Shown here: piece after piece, positions 1 to 7,867 of the stretch
Layout: every line of letters begins with the position of its first letter
Position numbering within the stretch: position 1 is the stretch's first letter
Assembly: GCA_028714615.1 (NCBI GenBank)
Contig: JAQTMA010000019.1
Coordinates: forward strand, 1 to 9,666
Direction of reading: 5' to 3'
Origin: Anaerolineaceae bacterium
GTDB lineage: Bacteria; Chloroflexota; Anaerolineae; Anaerolineales; Anaerolineaceae
Length of the DNA stretch: 9,666 nucleotides
Made by a program: the position numbers and the translations under genes
Notes under the pieces: generated by a model
Databases searched by the model: none
What the model was told of the DNA's origin: nothing
What the model saw: only the letters and a program-made list of their open reading frames with translations

Positions 1-86
1 GTTTGTCAAATACTGGTTTCTGTTACTCGTATCTTTCACTAATTCCGGTTAATTCCGCCTGAGGGTCCGTTTCCAAATGCTTGAAT

Positions 87-109
87 TTCTACAGAATACG
101 ACTGTAGAA
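87..109. repeat. Perfect inverted repeat (8-bp arms) upstream of the first rpoC promoter
   Basis: TTCTACAG (87-94) and CTGTAGAA (102-109) are exact reverse complements around a 7-base loop. It ends 14 bases before the -35 hexamer of the first promoter. No clear T-run follows on either strand, so it is a poor intrinsic terminator. A dimeric regulator site, or a weak terminator of an unseen upstream gene, are the alternatives. Confidence 0.5.
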
Positions 110-123
110 GTCCGAATAATTTC

Positions 124-152
124 TTGACAAATCACTGTGATTGTGAGATGAT
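124..152 (+). promoter_or_regulatory. Candidate sigma70 promoter P1 of rpoC
   Basis: A consensus -35 hexamer TTGACA (124-129) is followed, after a 17-bp spacer, by a weak -10 GATGAT (147-152). A TGA directly before the -10 makes an extended -10 element. Predicted initiation is near 159, which would give a leader of about 255 nt. The spacer contains the palindrome ATCACTGTGAT (131-141), which a repressor could use. A second small hairpin (155-160 with 164-169) overlaps the predicted start. Confidence 0.45.
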
Positions 153-216
153 TATTCTCGCAGCGAGAGAGGCGGGTGAGGGCTGGAGATAGGTTATATT
201 TTCAAGCCGCCCTGGG

Positions 217-244
217 TTGGATAAAGGTGGCAAAGTGATATAAT
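217..244 (+). promoter_or_regulatory. Candidate sigma70 promoter P2 of rpoC (extended -10)
   Basis: A perfect TATAAT (239-244) is preceded immediately by TGA, giving a textbook extended -10. The -35 is poor: TTGGAT (217-222), spacer 16 bp. Extended -10 promoters tolerate weak -35 elements. Predicted initiation is near 251. Confidence 0.45.
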
Positions 245-262
245 TCCCATCATGCAAATCAA

Positions 263-291
263 TTGACGATATCATCATTATGTGGTAAAAT
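263..291 (+). promoter_or_regulatory. Candidate sigma70 promoter P3 of rpoC (best of the three)
   Basis: TTGACG (263-268) matches the -35 consensus in five of six positions. The spacer is exactly 17 bp, and TAAAAT (286-291) matches the -10 in five of six, preceded by TGG as an extended -10. Predicted initiation is near 298, giving a leader of about 117 nt that contains the hairpin at 328-367. This is the strongest overall promoter match upstream of rpoC and the most likely main start. Confidence 0.6.
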
Positions 292-327
292 TTTAAGTTG
301 CATGTATAACCTAAATATCTAACGAAC

Positions 328-367
328 ATACAAAGCGCAAGAGTACCGCAACCTCAAGCGCTTGTAT
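328..367 (+). promoter_or_regulatory. Long imperfect hairpin in the rpoC 5' leader
   Basis: The RNA can fold as follows. Bases 328-331 pair with 364-367, A332 bulges, 333-338 pair with 358-363, AA (339-340) faces AA (356-357) as a symmetric internal loop, and 341-343 pair with 353-355 around a 9-base loop. The right arm contains the self-complementary CAAGCGCTTG (355-364). A U-rich but interrupted stretch follows (365-384). The structure sits 34 bases before the Shine-Dalgarno. It could be an attenuator, a pause site, a protein-binding element or simply a stabilising 5' structure. The pairing is seen in the sequence; the role is inferred. Confidence 0.45.
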
Positions 368-401
368 TTGTTTGATCGTTTTAATCTCCAGGGTCAATTT
401 G

Positions 402-407
402 AGGAGG
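402..407 (+). promoter_or_regulatory. Shine-Dalgarno of rpoC, fixing a GTG start
   Basis: AGGAGG lies 7 bases before GTG at 415. An in-frame TGA at 400-402 overlaps its first base and rules out any start further upstream, so GTG 415 is effectively the only start that gives the conserved RpoC N-terminus. Confidence 0.9.
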
Positions 408-414
408 AACTTTA

Positions 415-3400
415 GTGGAAACTAAGGGACTAACCGCACTTCGTATCAATCTCGCTTCACCGGAGACGATTCGAAGCTGGTCGTATGGGGAAGTACTTAA
501 ACCCGAGACGATCAACTATCGCCGTCTTCGCCCTGAAAAGGACGGCTTGTTTTGTGAAGCAATTTTTGGTCCCACCCGTGATTGGCAGTGTTACTGCGGG
601 AAATACAAGAATCCGCGCTATAAAGGCATTGTCTGTGATAAATGTGGTGTAGAGGTGACCCGATCGTCTGTGCGCCGCGAGCGTATGGGGCATATTGAAC
701 TGGCAACCCCGGTTGCCCACATCTGGTACACCCGCCGTATCCCTTCTTACCTGGGCCTTTTGTTGGATATATCTCGCCGCAACCTGGACCGGGTCCTTTA
801 TTTTGCTCAATATATCGTCACGTATGTAGATGAGGATGCTCGCCAGAAGGCGCTCAAACGCCTGGAAGATGAAATCAGCGTGTCCGAACGTGAGCAGGCA
901 GCTCAGATTAATGCCAAAATCGCCGAAGTGAAATTGGGCCGCGATCGCAGGATCGCGGAGTTCAACCAGCAAAAGATTGAATTAGAGAAGCGTTACGAGG
1001 AAGAGGTGGCTTCCCGATTTGAGCCGGTCAGCCAGGAAGGCCAGGAACTGGAACGCCAGCTCCAGGAAAAACTGGGGAAAGTAACCCGCTCCGCGATTGT
1101 CTTCAAATCGGCAAATGTGACTGTCGCCGAAGAAGGTGATACGGTCGGCAATCAGCAGTTGGCCAAAGTACAGAAGATCGCCAAAGAGCACCTGGAAGAA
1201 ATTGACCGGGAGGTCAAATCCAGCATCGACCGCGATCTCGAGCAGATCAAAATGAGCGTTCTGGCTGTCCGCGCCGAAGCAGAAGAACAGATGAACGCCT
1301 TCCGTAACCAACTGGAAGACCAGTCGACCGAGAGCCAGACTCAGAATTCGCACATGCGCGACGAACTGCAGGAATTGCGCCCCTTTACCTTCGTTAGCGA
1401 AAGCCGCTACCGAGAGCTCAAGCAGCGTTGGGGCCAGGTTTTCCGGGCAGATATGGGCGCCGAAGCTTTTTATGACATCCTGCGTCGCGTCGATCTGGAG
1501 CAATTGTCCACTGATCTATGGCACGAGGTGCGCACTTCAAAAAGCAAACAGAAACGCAAAAAGGCCACCACCCGCCTGAACGTTGTGGAATCTTTCCGGC
1601 GCTCTGGTAACCGCCCGGAGTGGATGATCCTGACTGTCCTCCCCGTGATTCCGCCCGATTTGCGCCCGATGGTCCAGCTAGACGGCGGCCGGTTTGCGAC
1701 CTCTGACCTGAACGACCTCTATCGCCGCGTGATCAATCGTAACAACCGGCTCAAACGCTTGCTCGAGTTAGGCGCTCCGGATGTGATCGTGCGCAATGAG
1801 AAACGCATGCTTCAAGAAGCCGTTGATTCACTGATTGACAATTCACAGCGCGGTAAGGCGCTTTCCCGCCGTGGCCGTCGCGAGCTGAAATCTTTGAGCG
1901 ACATGCTCAAGGGGAAGAAAGGCCGCTTTCGCCGCAACCTGCTGGGCAAGCGTGTTGACTATTCTGGTCGCTCCGTCATCGTGGTCGGCCCAACCCTCAA
2001 ACTGTTCCAATGCGGTCTCCCAAAGACTATGGCGTTGGAGCTCTACCGTCCGTTTGTGATTTCACGCCTGGTAGCGCATAACTATGCCGCCAACGTTAAA
2101 GGCGCTCGCCGCTTTATCGAACGCAACCGCCCAGAAGTTTGGGAAGTGTTGGAAGAGGTAATCAAGGACCGCCCGGTGTTGCTCAACCGTGCACCAACGC
2201 TTCACCGCCTGGGTATCCAGGCCTTCGAGCCAATTCTAATCGAAGGCAGCGCCATTCAGTTGCACCCATTGGTGACCACAGCCTTCAATGCTGACTTTGA
2301 CGGTGACCAGATGGCCGTACACGTGCCTCTTTCCGACAAAGCCGTTGCGGAAGCTCGCCAGCTCATGCTGGCCTCGCGTAACTTGTTGAAACCAGCCGAC
2401 GGCGAACCAATCATCAGTCCTTCCAAGGATATGGTGCTGGGTGTCTACTACCTCACCATGCTGGATAACCAGGAACACAAGGGCGATGGCCGCATCTTTG
2501 CAGATATTGATGAGGTTGAGTTAGCCTATAACCTGAATCAAGTGCAAGTCCACAGTCATATCCGCTTGCAGGTGTTGAGTTGGTACGATAAAAACGACGA
2601 CCGCCTGCCTGAGCCGAAGGTCTTAATCGTAGATACGACCGTCGGGCGGGTTATTTTCAACCGCATCCTCCCGAAGGAAATCCTTTTCGTGAATCGTGTA
2701 CTGGACAAGGGTGGAGTGAAAGACCTGGTAGCAGAAGTCTATGAGATTTGTGGCCAGGAAGTTACCACCGAGGTCGCTGACCGGATCAAAGACATCGGCT
2801 TCCAATTTGCCATGCGCTCCGGCGCTACCATTGCCGTGGCGGACATCACCGTCCCGCCTGAAAAAGAGACCATCATTGGTGAAGCCTTGACCGGGGTTGA
2901 AGCCGTTCAACGGGATTACCGCCGGGGCCTTCTCACCGAGCAAGAGCAGAACGAGCGTGTTATCGAAATCTGGCAGCAAACTACCAAGGATGTCGGCGAT
3001 GCTGTTCGGCGTTATATGGATCCGAATGGAAACCTGGCCACAATGGCAAACTCCGGAGCGACAAAAGGCGGTTTCGGTCCTATTTCGCAGTTGGCCGGTA
3101 TGCGTGGTTTGATGGCTGATCCTGCCGGACGTATCATCCCGTTGCCGATCCGTTCTAACTTCCGTGAAGGACTGACTGCGCTGGAGTATTTCATCTCCAC
3201 GCATGGCGCCCGTAAAGGCCTGGCCGATACCGCCCTACGCACGGCGGACGCCGGGTATCTGACCCGCCGCCTGGTCGATGTGGCTCAAGATGTGATCATC
3301 AACGAAGAGGACTGCGGTACCAATGAAGGCATCTGGATCCGCAGTACGGACGACGTCGCCGGGCAGCCAATGGGATCTCGTTTGTTCAGCCGGATGACTG

Positions 3401-4653
3401 CCGACCGGATCGTCGACCCGCTCACGGGTGAGATCCTCGCCGAACGCGATACCATCATGGATCACGAGTTGGTTCGCCGCGTCGTTACTGCAGGCGTTAC
3501 TGCGGTCAAAGTCCGCTCCCCACTGACCTGTGAGCTAACCCACGGCATCTGCCAGAAGTGCTATGGGATGGACCTGGGTCGGGGGACCATTGTTGAACTC
3601 GGTGCAGCCGTAGGCATTGTAGCTGCTCAATCTATCGGTGAACCGGGCACCCAGTTGACCCTGCGAACCTTTCATACCGGTGGTGTGGCTGCCGGCGGAG
3701 ATATCACGACCGGTCTCCCCCGCGTAGAAGAGCTTTTCGAAGCTCGCCGTACGCCAAAAGGCGAAGCCATCATCTCACGTATTGCCGGGAAAGCTAGGGT
3801 GCTCCAATCGGATCGCTACAGCGATCTTCGTACTGTGCGCGTCGAGCATAGCGAGATGATCGCTGACGAGTACGACGTACCTGAAGGCTGGACCATCGCT
3901 GTTGAAGACGCAGGCAAGGTCGAATTGGCTGAGCTGGTTGCATCACAAGATGAAGCCAGTATGACCGCTCAACATGCCGGTCGGGTGCGCCTGGAAGGAC
4001 GCAAAGTGATCGTATCTTACGAGCTGCGCGAGGATGAAGAATACGAGATTCCAAGCACTGCCCGACTGGTGATCAAGGATGGCGAACAGGTAGAAGCTGG
4101 CCAACAGTTGACCGAAGGTTCACTCAACCCCCACAGCATCCTACGCATCAAAGGTCGCGAAGCCTGCCAGATTTATCTGTTGGTCGAAATCCAGAAGGTC
4201 TATCGATCACAAGGCCAGAACATCAACGACAAACACTTCGAAGTGATCATTCGCAAGATGCTTGGCAAAGTGCAGGTAATCCGCCCGAACGATACCTTCT
4301 ATCTCCCTCAGGATCTGGTGGACCGTCTTGAGCTTCGCAAACTGAATGAGTCTCTGGCGGGTGGTAGCAAACAACCGGCCCGCTTCGTGGAAGTATTGTT
4401 AGGGGTCACCAAGGCATCGCTCAACACCGACTCCTGGCTCTCAGCTTCCTCCTTCCAACACACCATCAAAGTGTTAGCGGGTGGCGCCATCGCATCCTCG
4501 AAGGATCCGCTCTTTGGGCTCAAGGAGAATGTGATCATCGGCAAGCTGATCCCGGCCGGCACCGGTTTCGTCTATGGCCGTTTTTCCAATGAAATATTGG
4601 ATGGTAATGGCACCCACACGATGAGTGTATCCAACGTGCCGTCAGTCGAGTAA
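415..4653 (+). CDS. rpoC: DNA-directed RNA polymerase subunit beta'
   Basis: This is the 1412-residue beta' subunit, which with beta forms the catalytic core of RNA polymerase. Visible landmarks in order: N-terminal zinc ribbon with Cys59, Cys61, Cys74 and Cys77; a charged, coiled-coil-like insertion at about 140-326 that E. coli lacks; the conserved [10 protein letters not shown] and [10 protein letters not shown] blocks near 401-432; the catalytic NADFDGD at 625-631, whose three Asp bind the active-site magnesium; the trigger-loop segment around 927-953; the second zinc site Cys967, Cys1039, Cys1046 and Cys1049; and EPGTQLT near 1076. TFHTGG runs almost directly into GLPRV (1086-1104), so the E. 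coli-type SI3 insertion is absent. Residues about 1119-1178 and 1180-1235 look like two copies of one beta-rich module. The C-terminus carries GITKASL/GLKENV-type motifs ([16 protein letters not shown]). The start is GTG with a strong Shine-Dalgarno. rpoB does not lie directly upstream. All catalytic motifs are intact, so the gene should be functional and essential. Confidence 0.98.
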   Translation: METKGLTALRINLASPETIRSWSYGEVLKPETINYRRLRPEKDGLFCEAIFGPTRDWQCYCGKYKNPRYKGIVCDKCGVEVTRSSVRRERMGHIELATPVAHIWYTRRIPSYLGLLLDISRRNLDRVLYFAQYIVTYVDEDARQKALKRLEDEISVSEREQAAQINAKIAEVKLGRDRRIAEFNQQKIELEKRYEEEVASRFEPVSQEGQELERQLQEKLGKVTRSAIVFKSANVTVAEEGDTVGNQQLAKVQKIAKEHLEEIDREVKSSIDRDLEQIKMSVLAVRAEAEEQMNAFRNQLEDQSTESQTQNSHMRDELQELRPFTFVSESRYRELKQRWGQVFRADMGAEAFYDILRRVDLEQLSTDLWHEVRTSKSKQKRKKATTRLNVVESFRRSGNRPEWMILTVLPVIPPDLRPMVQLDGGRFATSDLNDLYRRVINRNNRLKRLLELGAPDVIVRNEKRMLQEAVDSLIDNSQRGKALSRRGRRELKSLSDMLKGKKGRFRRNLLGKRVDYSGRSVIVVGPTLKLFQCGLPKTMALELYRPFVISRLVAHNYAANVKGARRFIERNRPEVWEVLEEVIKDRPVLLNRAPTLHRLGIQAFEPILIEGSAIQLHPLVTTAFNADFDGDQMAVHVPLSDKAVAEARQLMLASRNLLKPADGEPIISPSKDMVLGVYYLTMLDNQEHKGDGRIFADIDEVELAYNLNQVQVHSHIRLQVLSWYDKNDDRLPEPKVLIVDTTVGRVIFNRILPKEILFVNRVLDKGGVKDLVAEVYEICGQEVTTEVADRIKDIGFQFAMRSGATIAVADITVPPEKETIIGEALTGVEAVQRDYRRGLLTEQEQNERVIEIWQQTTKDVGDAVRRYMDPNGNLATMANSGATKGGFGPISQLAGMRGLMADPAGRIIPLPIRSNFREGLTALEYFISTHGARKGLADTALRTADAGYLTRRLVDVAQDVIINEEDCGTNEGIWIRSTDDVAGQPMGSRLFSRMTADRIVDPLTGEILAERDTIMDHELVRRVVTAGVTAVKVRSPLTCELTHGICQKCYGMDLGRGTIVELGAAVGIVAAQSIGEPGTQLTLRTFHTGGVAAGGDITTGLPRVEELFEARRTPKGEAIISRIAGKARVLQSDRYSDLRTVRVEHSEMIADEYDVPEGWTIAVEDAGKVELAELVASQDEASMTAQHAGRVRLEGRKVIVSYELREDEEYEIPSTARLVIKDGEQVEAGQQLTEGSLNPHSILRIKGREACQIYLLVEIQKVYRSQGQNINDKHFEVIIRKMLGKVQVIRPNDTFYLPQDLVDRLELRKLNESLAGGSKQPARFVEVLLGVTKASLNTDSWLSASSFQHTIKVLAGGAIASSKDPLFGLKENVIIGKLIPAGTGFVYGRFSNEILDGNGTHTMSVSNVPSVE

Positions 4654-4679
4654 GCCTTCCACATCTTGAAGTACAATAG

Positions 4680-4718
4680 GCCTGGTATTGCCTCAAATGG
4701 CAATGCCAGGCTTTTCTT
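4680..4718 (+). terminator. Strong intrinsic terminator after rpoC
   Basis: Bases 4680-4692 pair with 4699-4711 in a 13-bp stem (one G-T wobble) around the 6-base loop TCAAAT, followed by TTTTCTT. It begins 27 bases after the rpoC stop. With the separate promoter that follows, it shows that rpoC and gyrA are distinct transcription units. Confidence 0.92.
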
Positions 4719-4725
4719 GATTACC

Positions 4726-4753
4726 TTGATCTTTGCTTTAATCTGGTTATAAT
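4726..4753 (+). promoter_or_regulatory. Candidate sigma70 promoter of gyrA
   Basis: A perfect -10 TATAAT (4748-4753) follows TTGATC (4726-4731, four of six matches) with a 16-bp spacer. Predicted initiation is near 4760, giving a leader of about 50 nt. That leader contains a small palindrome (4784-4799, ATTCT paired with AGAAT), directly before the weak Shine-Dalgarno-like GTGAG (4800-4804). Confidence 0.65.
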
Positions 4754-4810
4754 AGAACAAATGGTCTAAGATGCAGCCGGCCTATTCTTATATGAGAATG
4801 TGAGTTTTCC

Positions 4811-7771
4811 ATGGAACTTGGATTAATCCGCAAAGTCGATCTCGACTTAGAAATGCAGCAGTCCTACCTGGATTACGCGATGAGCGTGATCGTATCGCGG
4901 GCGTTGCCGGATGCGCGCGACGGGCTCAAACCCGTCCAACGACGTATCTTGTACGCCATGTACGACATGGGTCTGCGCGCCGAATCTACCTATAAAAAAT
5001 CCGCTCGCATTGTCGGTGAAGTGCTGGGCAAATATCATCCCCACGGCGATATGGCCGTCTACGAATCGATGGCCCGGATGGCGCAGGACTTTTCTCTGCG
5101 GTATATGCTGGTGGATGGACAGGGGAACTTCGGCTCGGTAGATGGCGACCCGCCGGCGGCCATGCGCTACACAGAGGCCCGCCTGGCCGCGCCAGCCATG
5201 GAAATGCTCAACCAGATCGATAAAGATACTGTCGACTTCACTCCCAATTTCGACCAATCCCTCGCGGAGCCCGTGGTCCTCCCGGCAGCCATCCCTAACC
5301 TGCTCGTCAACGGCGCCACCGGGATTGCCGTGGGCATGGCCACCAACATTCCTCCCCATAATCTGGCCGAAGTGATCGACGCGTTGCACTATATGCTGCA
5401 AGCATGGGAGAAGCTGGAAGATATCAATGTTGAAGATTTGCTTCATTTTATCCAGGGGCCGGACTTCCCAACCGGGGGGGTGATTCTGCAGGAAGCCGGG
5501 GCAGAAGGGTTGATGTCGGCTTACGGTACCGGCCGGGGGAAAATCACCGTTCAGGCGCGGGCACATCTGGAAGAGATGGTGCGTGGGCGTAACCGCATCA
5601 TCGTCACGGAGTTGCCCTATCAGGTAAACAAGGCTTCTTTGATCGAGCGCATCGCTGAACTGGTGCGGGGAGGCTCGCTCGATGGGGTGGCAGACCTGCG
5701 CGATGAATCCGACCGGCAGGGAATGCGCATCGTCATAGAGCTAAGCAAAACTGCTGATCCAGAGAAGATCTTGAGAGATCTGTACAAACATACGCCCATG
5801 CAAACCACGTATGGCATTAACTTGTTGGCCTTGGTCGATGGAGAACCGCGCTTGCTCGGTTTGAAGCAGGCGTTGCGCGTTTACCTGGAACACCGCCTGG
5901 TTATTATTCGCCGCCGGAGTGAATTCGACCTGGCCAGGGCCAAAGCGCGAGCCCATATCCTGGAGGGCTTGCTGATCGCCCTGCATTTCCTTGATGAGGT
6001 CATCGCGATTATCCGAGGTTCACCGGATGCCGAACAGGCCAGGCTGCGATTGATTAAGCGCTTCAAGCTATCCGAACTCCAGGCTCAAGCCATTTTGGAC
6101 ATGCAGCTACGGCGTTTGGCCAGCCTGGAACGTAAGAAAATCGAACAAGAACACAAAGAATTAACCGTTCAAATCAAAGACCTTGAAACCCTGTTGAAAT
6201 CCCCCAAGAAGATGCGCCAGGTGGTTGATGAAGAACTGGTCGCCATGAAGCAAGCTTACGGCGATCGCCGGCGTACCCTCATTATGCGCCTGAAAGAAGG
6301 CGCCCGGACGAGTAGTTTTTTGACGACAACCGACATCACACCTGCGCAGGAAGTTTGGGTGGCAGTTACGGCGGATGGCTGCATCTCCCGCACACTAGAC
6401 GACAATGCGCCGCCGGTCGCTGGTCGAGACGCACCCCGTTGGCTTCTGCATACCAATACGCACCATACCCTATACCTGGTATCGGAATCCGGCATGGCTG
6501 CCGCCGTCCCGGTACATTCCGTTCCGGAAGCTGGAACCCTTGCAGAAGGAGTTGCAGTAGCGAAGGTATCTCCGCTACCCAACGATGAAAATCTCGCCGG
6601 CATGTTCGCCTTACCCTCCCGTGTTAGTGAAGATACCCCTTTGTACGTGTTGACCGTAACGCGGGCTGGCCTGGTAAAGAAGAGCCAGGTCGACGAATTG
6701 CCGGGTCCTTCCGCCCACGCGTTTGTCTTATCGAAGGTGAATGATGGCGATCAACTGTCAGCCGTCCTAATCACTGATGGCACTTCCGACCTCTTGCTGG
6801 CGACTGCTCGCGGCATGGCAATTCGTTTTAATGAAGTTGAAATCCGTCCGATGGGTTTGATTGCAGCCGGTGTTGGCGGAATCAAGTTGGCAGCCGAGGA
6901 TCAGGTCATCGCCGGTGAAATGCTTGCCAGGGATGCCCAGGTATTGCTGGTGACCAGCAATGGGCGTTCCAAACGCATTCCGGCCAAAGATTATCCTGTT
7001 CAAGGGCGCTACGGCCAGGGGGTAGTTACGTGGAAGCTGCTGAAAGATGCATTCGTGGCTGGGATGGTGATTGGAAAACCAGGCCAGCACGTGTTGGTGC
7101 ATTTTCAAAACGGCCTCGTCCGAGACCTTCGCCTGGAACAGGCCCCGCTTACAAATCGCGCCAGCCAGGGAACAGCCCTGGCCTGGTTGAAAGCCGAAGA
7201 TCGCATCCTTTCTCTCACGCGCCTGCCTGCCGGCTCCACTGGTCCGATTGAAACTGCGGCAGTGCCCCATAAACGCACTCCGCCGGATGTAAAAATCACC
7301 GGAAGGGGGGATGGACACCCGATAGTACCGGGAAATACCACCAAAATTGTTCAGCAGCCAGACAAGAAAACAACCCACGTTGCTACGCAGCTTCCCTTGT
7401 TGGATGGAGCGGACCAGAAGAGCATTCATCCTAAGCCAAACCAGAAGCTTTCCGGTGTGAAAAAATCCGTTCAGAAAGCGATACCAACAGGGAAGTCCGT
7501 CAATATTGAGAAACCGGTCCGAAAAGGGCTTAAAACGACCCCTCTCCCTGCGGAGCAACCGCCAAAAGCTGCAAAAACGATCAAAAAATCCTCCGAGAAA
7601 TTAACCCCAAAACCGGCAATTGCCAGGAAACCTCCGAATCAGGCAGTCGAAAAGCCGGTTGCTGGCAAGCAGCCACCAACCAAAGCCGGGATCAAACCCT
7701 TAACCGTAAAGAAATCAACACCCACTCCGGGTAGGAAGACCAGTCCAGCGAAACCGGTCAAAAGGAAATAA
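4811..7771 (+). CDS. gyrA: DNA gyrase subunit A-type topoisomerase subunit with basic C-terminal tail
   Basis: This is the DNA-cleaving and rejoining subunit of a type IIA topoisomerase, which works with GyrB (not in the window) to introduce negative supercoils. An in-frame TGA at 4793 leaves ATG 4811 as the start. The N-terminal part is canonical: [11 protein letters not shown] near 18-28, the HPHGD quinolone-region helix (76-80), and the catalytic Tyr120 in AMRYTE with the preceding Arg119. GyrA-type [24 protein letters not shown] follows (split 161-170, 171-184), then the tower and coiled-coil region to about 500. A six-bladed beta-pinwheel spans about 512-806. Residues 81 and 85, equivalent to E. 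coli Ser83 and Asp87, are Met and Glu. The usual GyrA box (QRRGGKG) is missing from the first blade, where [11 protein letters not shown] stands; a related QGRYGQG occurs at 731-737. From about 808 to 986 there is a low-complexity, Lys/Pro-rich tail. At 986 residues the protein is longer than typical GyrA because of this tail. The missing first-blade box leaves a ParC-like paralogue possible. Confidence 0.9.
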   Translation: MELGLIRKVDLDLEMQQSYLDYAMSVIVSRALPDARDGLKPVQRRILYAMYDMGLRAESTYKKSARIVGEVLGKYHPHGDMAVYESMARMAQDFSLRYMLVDGQGNFGSVDGDPPAAMRYTEARLAAPAMEMLNQIDKDTVDFTPNFDQSLAEPVVLPAAIPNLLVNGATGIAVGMATNIPPHNLAEVIDALHYMLQAWEKLEDINVEDLLHFIQGPDFPTGGVILQEAGAEGLMSAYGTGRGKITVQARAHLEEMVRGRNRIIVTELPYQVNKASLIERIAELVRGGSLDGVADLRDESDRQGMRIVIELSKTADPEKILRDLYKHTPMQTTYGINLLALVDGEPRLLGLKQALRVYLEHRLVIIRRRSEFDLARAKARAHILEGLLIALHFLDEVIAIIRGSPDAEQARLRLIKRFKLSELQAQAILDMQLRRLASLERKKIEQEHKELTVQIKDLETLLKSPKKMRQVVDEELVAMKQAYGDRRRTLIMRLKEGARTSSFLTTTDITPAQEVWVAVTADGCISRTLDDNAPPVAGRDAPRWLLHTNTHHTLYLVSESGMAAAVPVHSVPEAGTLAEGVAVAKVSPLPNDENLAGMFALPSRVSEDTPLYVLTVTRAGLVKKSQVDELPGPSAHAFVLSKVNDGDQLSAVLITDGTSDLLLATARGMAIRFNEVEIRPMGLIAAGVGGIKLAAEDQVIAGEMLARDAQVLLVTSNGRSKRIPAKDYPVQGRYGQGVVTWKLLKDAFVAGMVIGKPGQHVLVHFQNGLVRDLRLEQAPLTNRASQGTALAWLKAEDRILSLTRLPAGSTGPIETAAVPHKRTPPDVKITGRGDGHPIVPGNTTKIVQQPDKKTTHVATQLPLLDGADQKSIHPKPNQKLSGVKKSVQKAIPTGKSVNIEKPVRKGLKTTPLPAEQPPKAAKTIKKSSEKLTPKPAIARKPPNQAVEKPVAGKQPPTKAGIKPLTVKKSTPTPGRKTSPAKPVKRK

Positions 7772-7779
7772 AATAACTA

Positions 7780-7825
7780 TAGAGAGGGGCTGCTGTGTGA
7801 AGCACGACAGGGCAGCCCCTCTCTA
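7780..7825 (-). terminator. Intrinsic terminator hairpin between convergent genes
   Basis: Bases 7780-7793 pair perfectly with 7812-7825 (14 bp, GC-rich core) around an 18-base loop. Read on the minus strand, the stem is followed by a T-rich stretch (revcomp of about 7763-7779), so it suits the hydrolase gene ending at 7868. It begins only 8 bases after the gyrA stop. The plus strand lacks a clean T-run, but the hairpin may still help end gyrA transcripts. Confidence 0.75.
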
Positions 7826-7867
7826 CAAGTACGCGGAAAACTTACTATTAATCTGTTTTATCAGACC

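Larger units (their letters stand above)
1..414. other. Non-coding region upstream of rpoC with tandem promoters and a structured leader
   Basis: No convincing gene lies here. The three plus-strand frames at the left edge each hit a stop within about 60 bases, and none of the short peptides looks like the C-terminus of RpoB, which usually precedes rpoC. The one minus-strand frame of 65 codons (329 down to 132) has no Shine-Dalgarno and no recognisable motif. The stretch is instead rich in regulatory signals: an inverted repeat (87-109), three sigma70-like promoters pointing right, a small palindrome inside the first promoter, and a long hairpin (328-367). I read it as the promoter and 5' leader of rpoC. 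What lies to the left is unknown. Confidence 0.75.

Noticed and set aside
132..329. 65-codon minus-strand reading frame in the rpoC upstream region
   Set aside because: It has no Shine-Dalgarno ahead of its start and no recognisable motif, and it runs across three plus-strand promoter candidates.
457..1503. Long minus-strand reading frames (171 and 173 codons) inside rpoC
   Set aside because: They are antisense to well-conserved RpoC coding sequence and have no family resemblance; they are shadow frames from codon bias.
5474..5480. Run of seven G in gyrA as a possible frameshift site
   Set aside because: The protein reads through it in the conserved frame (FPTGGVIL), so there is no sign of an error or programmed shift.
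4847..5566. 239-codon minus-strand frame opposite gyrA
   Set aside because: It lies entirely antisense to the most conserved part of GyrA and its translation has no protein-like motifs.
6767..7558. 263-codon minus-strand frame opposite the gyrA 3' end
   Set aside because: Antisense to the pinwheel and tail; no ribosome site or motif was evident. The plus-strand frame is clearly the coding one.
7500..7768. Repeated AAACCGGT-like and AAA-rich words in the gyrA tail as a DNA repeat array
   Set aside because: They follow from the Lys-Pro-Val codon pattern, have no fixed period and are degenerate; the low complexity is at the protein level.
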